Origin: Phycisphaerales bacterium
GTDB taxonomy: Bacteria; Planctomycetota; Phycisphaerae; Sedimentisphaerales; Anaerobacaceae
Assembly (NCBI GenBank): GCA_011057845.1
Contig: DSDB01000068.1
Location: 1 to 6,091 of the forward strand
Length of the DNA: 6,091 nt
Direction of reading: 5' to 3'
The position numbers were made by a program, and so were the translations under genes. The notes beneath the pieces are model-generated. The model did no database searches and was not told where the DNA came from. It saw only the letters and a list, made by a program, of their open reading frames with translations. Positions 4,484 through 6,091 of this stretch are shown piece by piece. Position 1 is the stretch's first letter. Each line of letters begins with the position of its first letter.

Positions 4484-6091
4484 ATTGGGCCGCCGCCCCA
4501 TTGCCGATGTACTCCGGCACCAGCGACTTGATTTTTGAAACGATCAACTCGCGGTCCTGTGTGTGCGCTGCTCGAAGGATGTCCTCGATCCCCGCCAGCA
4601 GTCCCTCCCGATCCATCGGGATGTTCTTCCAGACGCTGATCTTCGGGTGATGGGTCCGCTGCATATCCTCGCCTTCGATGGACAGCTCCTCGAACAGCTT
4701 CTCGCCCGGCCGAGGACCGGTAAAGACGATCTCGATGTCTTCGCCCGGTCGAAAGCCGCTGAGGGTAATCAACTCCTTGGCCAGATCGACAATCTTCACC
4801 GGCTCGCCCATATCGAGAACGAAGATCTCGCCCCCCTTGCCCATGGTCGCGGCCTGCAAGACGAGCTGGCTGGCCTCCGGGATGGTCATGAAGTATCGCT
4901 TCATCTCCGGATGGGTCACCGTCAACGGCCCGCCCTCGGCGATCTGCTTCTTGAAGATCGGCACGACGGACCCATCCGACCCGAGCACGTTGCCGAACCG
5001 CACGGTCACATACTGCGTCCGGCTGGTCATGCTCAGGTTCTGAATGTACATCTCGGCGATCCGCTTCGATGAGCCCATGATACTCGTCGGATTCACCGCC
5101 TTGTCCGTACTGATCATCACGAAATTCGTGCTGCCGAACTCGGCCGCGGCGTCGGCGACCGTCTTGGTCCCGAGGATGTTGTTCTTCACCGCTTCGCCCG
5201 GGTTGAGCTCCATCAGCGGCACATGCTTGTGCGCCGCCGCGTGGATCACCACCTGCGGCCGATACGTCTCGAACACCTGTCCGACGCGCACCGAATCGGT
5301 GATGTCGCAGATCACGGCCGCCAGGTTCACGCTGGAGAACTGCCGCCGCAACTCCCGTTCGATATAGAACAGCGGGTTTTCGGCTTGTTCGACCAGCACC
5401 AGATTCCGCGGTCCGTACTTGCACACCTGCCGGCACATCTCCGAGCCGATGGAGCCGCCGGCCCCGGTCACCAGGATTACCTTGTCCTTGAGGAACGCCT
5501 CGATCATGTCCTCATCGAGTTGCACGACTTCGCGTCCCAGCAGGTCGTTGATACCCACGTCACGAATCTGCGAGACCCGCAGCCGGCCTGAGGCGATATC
5601 GGTGATCGATGGAACGGTCCGAAAGCGGATATTCGTGCCCTCATCGAACACCTGAATCACGCGGCGCCGCTGCTGATGGGTCGCCGAGGGCATGGCGATG
5701 GCGATTTCCTCGATATTCCTGGCCTCGCAGATGTCCGGCAATTGCCCCACCGTCCCCAGCACCGGCAGCCCATGGATCAGCGTCCCTCGCTTGGCGGGGT
5801 CATCGTCGATAAAACCGACCACCTCGTATTCCGCCACCGGCATCCGGTGAATCTCCCGAAGAAGCGCCTCGCCGGCGTTGCCGGCCCCGACAATCAGCAG
5901 ACGTTTCAGGCGTCCGGCCTCCTCCGTGCGGAACTCTTCGTGATACAGGCGAACCACCATCCGAAGCCCCGCCAGCAGCAGGATCGTGGCGAACATGTCC
6001 AGCATGAAGACCGCCTGGGAGACCTCCTCCAGGTTGCCCACGTGGCGTCGCGCCGCCGGAAGATTCAGCGACGCAAACCACACCGCCAGCG
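4482..6091 (-). CDS. PglF/WbpM/CapD-type UDP-GlcNAc 4,6-dehydratase, N-terminus cut by window edge
   Basis: This is a membrane-bound nucleotide-sugar dehydratase that probably turns UDP-GlcNAc into the UDP-4-keto-6-deoxy sugar, the first step to bacillosamine-, QuiNAc- or FucNAc-type sugars for O-antigen, capsule or protein glycosylation. The frame is open to the window end. A GTG at 6083 exists, but the residues before it (Leu-Ala) continue a hydrophobic helix, and about 535 aa are visible against about 590-665 in the family, so the true start lies outside. Counting from 6083, there is a membrane helix (about 24-45), a first Rossmann motif GAGNAGE (66-72), a second TGAGGSIGSE (206-215), AAAHKHVPLME (282-292) and STDKAVNP (325-332). 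The usual SDR YxxxK is MGSSK (M336, K340), as in PglF, where the Thr-Asp-Lys triad (T326, D327, K328 here) does the chemistry. GPRPGEKLFEEL (456-467) is also typical. It converges on xerC, so it belongs to a separate transcript. Confidence 0.93.
   Translation of the reverse strand, partial: LAVWFASLNLPAARRHVGNLEEVSQAVFMLDMFATILLLAGLRMVVRLYHEEFRTEEAGRLKRLLIVGAGNAGEALLREIHRMPVAEYEVVGFIDDDPAKRGTLIHGLPVLGTVGQLPDICEARNIEEIAIAMPSATHQQRRRVIQVFDEGTNIRFRTVPSITDIASGRLRVSQIRDVGINDLLGREVVQLDEDMIEAFLKDKVILVTGAGGSIGSEMCRQVCKYGPRNLVLVEQAENPLFYIERELRRQFSSVNLAAVICDITDSVRVGQVFETYRPQVVIHAAAHKHVPLMELNPGEAVKNNILGTKTVADAAAEFGSTNFVMISTDKAVNPTSIMGSSKRIAEMYIQNLSMTSRTQYVTVRFGNVLGSDGSVVPIFKKQIAEGGPLTVTHPEMKRYFMTIPEASQLVLQAATMGKGGEIFVLDMGEPVKIVDLAKELITLSGFRPGEDIEIVFTGPRPGEKLFEELSIEGEDMQRTHHPKISVWKNIPMDREGLLAGIEDILRAAHTQDRELIVSKIKSLVPEYIGNGAAAQ

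Noticed and set aside
4252..5436. 394-aa open frame on the - strand, overlapping the dehydratase in another frame
   Set aside because: It overlaps the well-supported dehydratase on the same strand and gives a repetitive Arg/Gly/Asp-rich translation with no domain.
1..6091. CRISPR, toxin-antitoxin, retron or other defence system
   Set aside because: No spaced direct repeats, reverse transcriptase, nuclease or toxin-antitoxin pair was found on either strand; all large frames are accounted for by metabolic, envelope or recombination genes.

Overview
The window is GC-rich, densely coded bacterial chromosome. It has a Gram-negative character: it carries the Kdo (lipopolysaccharide core sugar) gene kdsA and a large membrane-anchored UDP-sugar dehydratase. 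Several proteins have the feel of Planctomycetota (Phycisphaerae-like), but that is an impression from protein style, not something the sequence proves.

Left part (1-2866, + strand): a tightly packed operon. In order it holds the last 29 codons of an unrecognised gene, a diacylglycerol-kinase/YegS-type lipid kinase, kdsA (3-deoxy-D-manno-octulosonate-8-phosphate synthase, with the residue set of the metal-dependent class), and a radical SAM protein of the COG0731 type. Spacings are 12 nt, 11 nt and an ATGA start/stop overlap, so the genes are very probably co-transcribed and the last two translationally coupled. Two of the four act on envelope lipid or LPS precursors. The role of the radical SAM protein is unknown.

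Middle part (2867-4484, + strand): a roughly 200-nt spacer with small inverted repeats, then a small uncharacterised protein of about 80 aa. Next comes a 74-nt spacer that can fold into two mutually exclusive hairpins. Last is a complete XerC-type tyrosine recombinase with all six active-site residues and an unusual Gly/Ser/Ala-rich insertion in its N-terminal domain. A strong intrinsic terminator follows it.

Right part (4482-6091, - strand): a convergent gene cut by the window edge at its 5' end. It encodes a PglF/WbpM/CapD-type nucleotide-sugar 4,6-dehydratase, probably making the 4-keto-6-deoxy sugar used for bacillosamine- or FucNAc-like sugars in O-antigen, capsule or glycoprotein synthesis.

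I see no CRISPR array, insertion sequence, tRNA, rRNA or defence system. The window is mostly ordinary core-genome content. The points most worth a second look are the radical SAM gene coupled to kdsA, the paired hairpins before xerC, the XerC insertion and the small conserved-looking protein.
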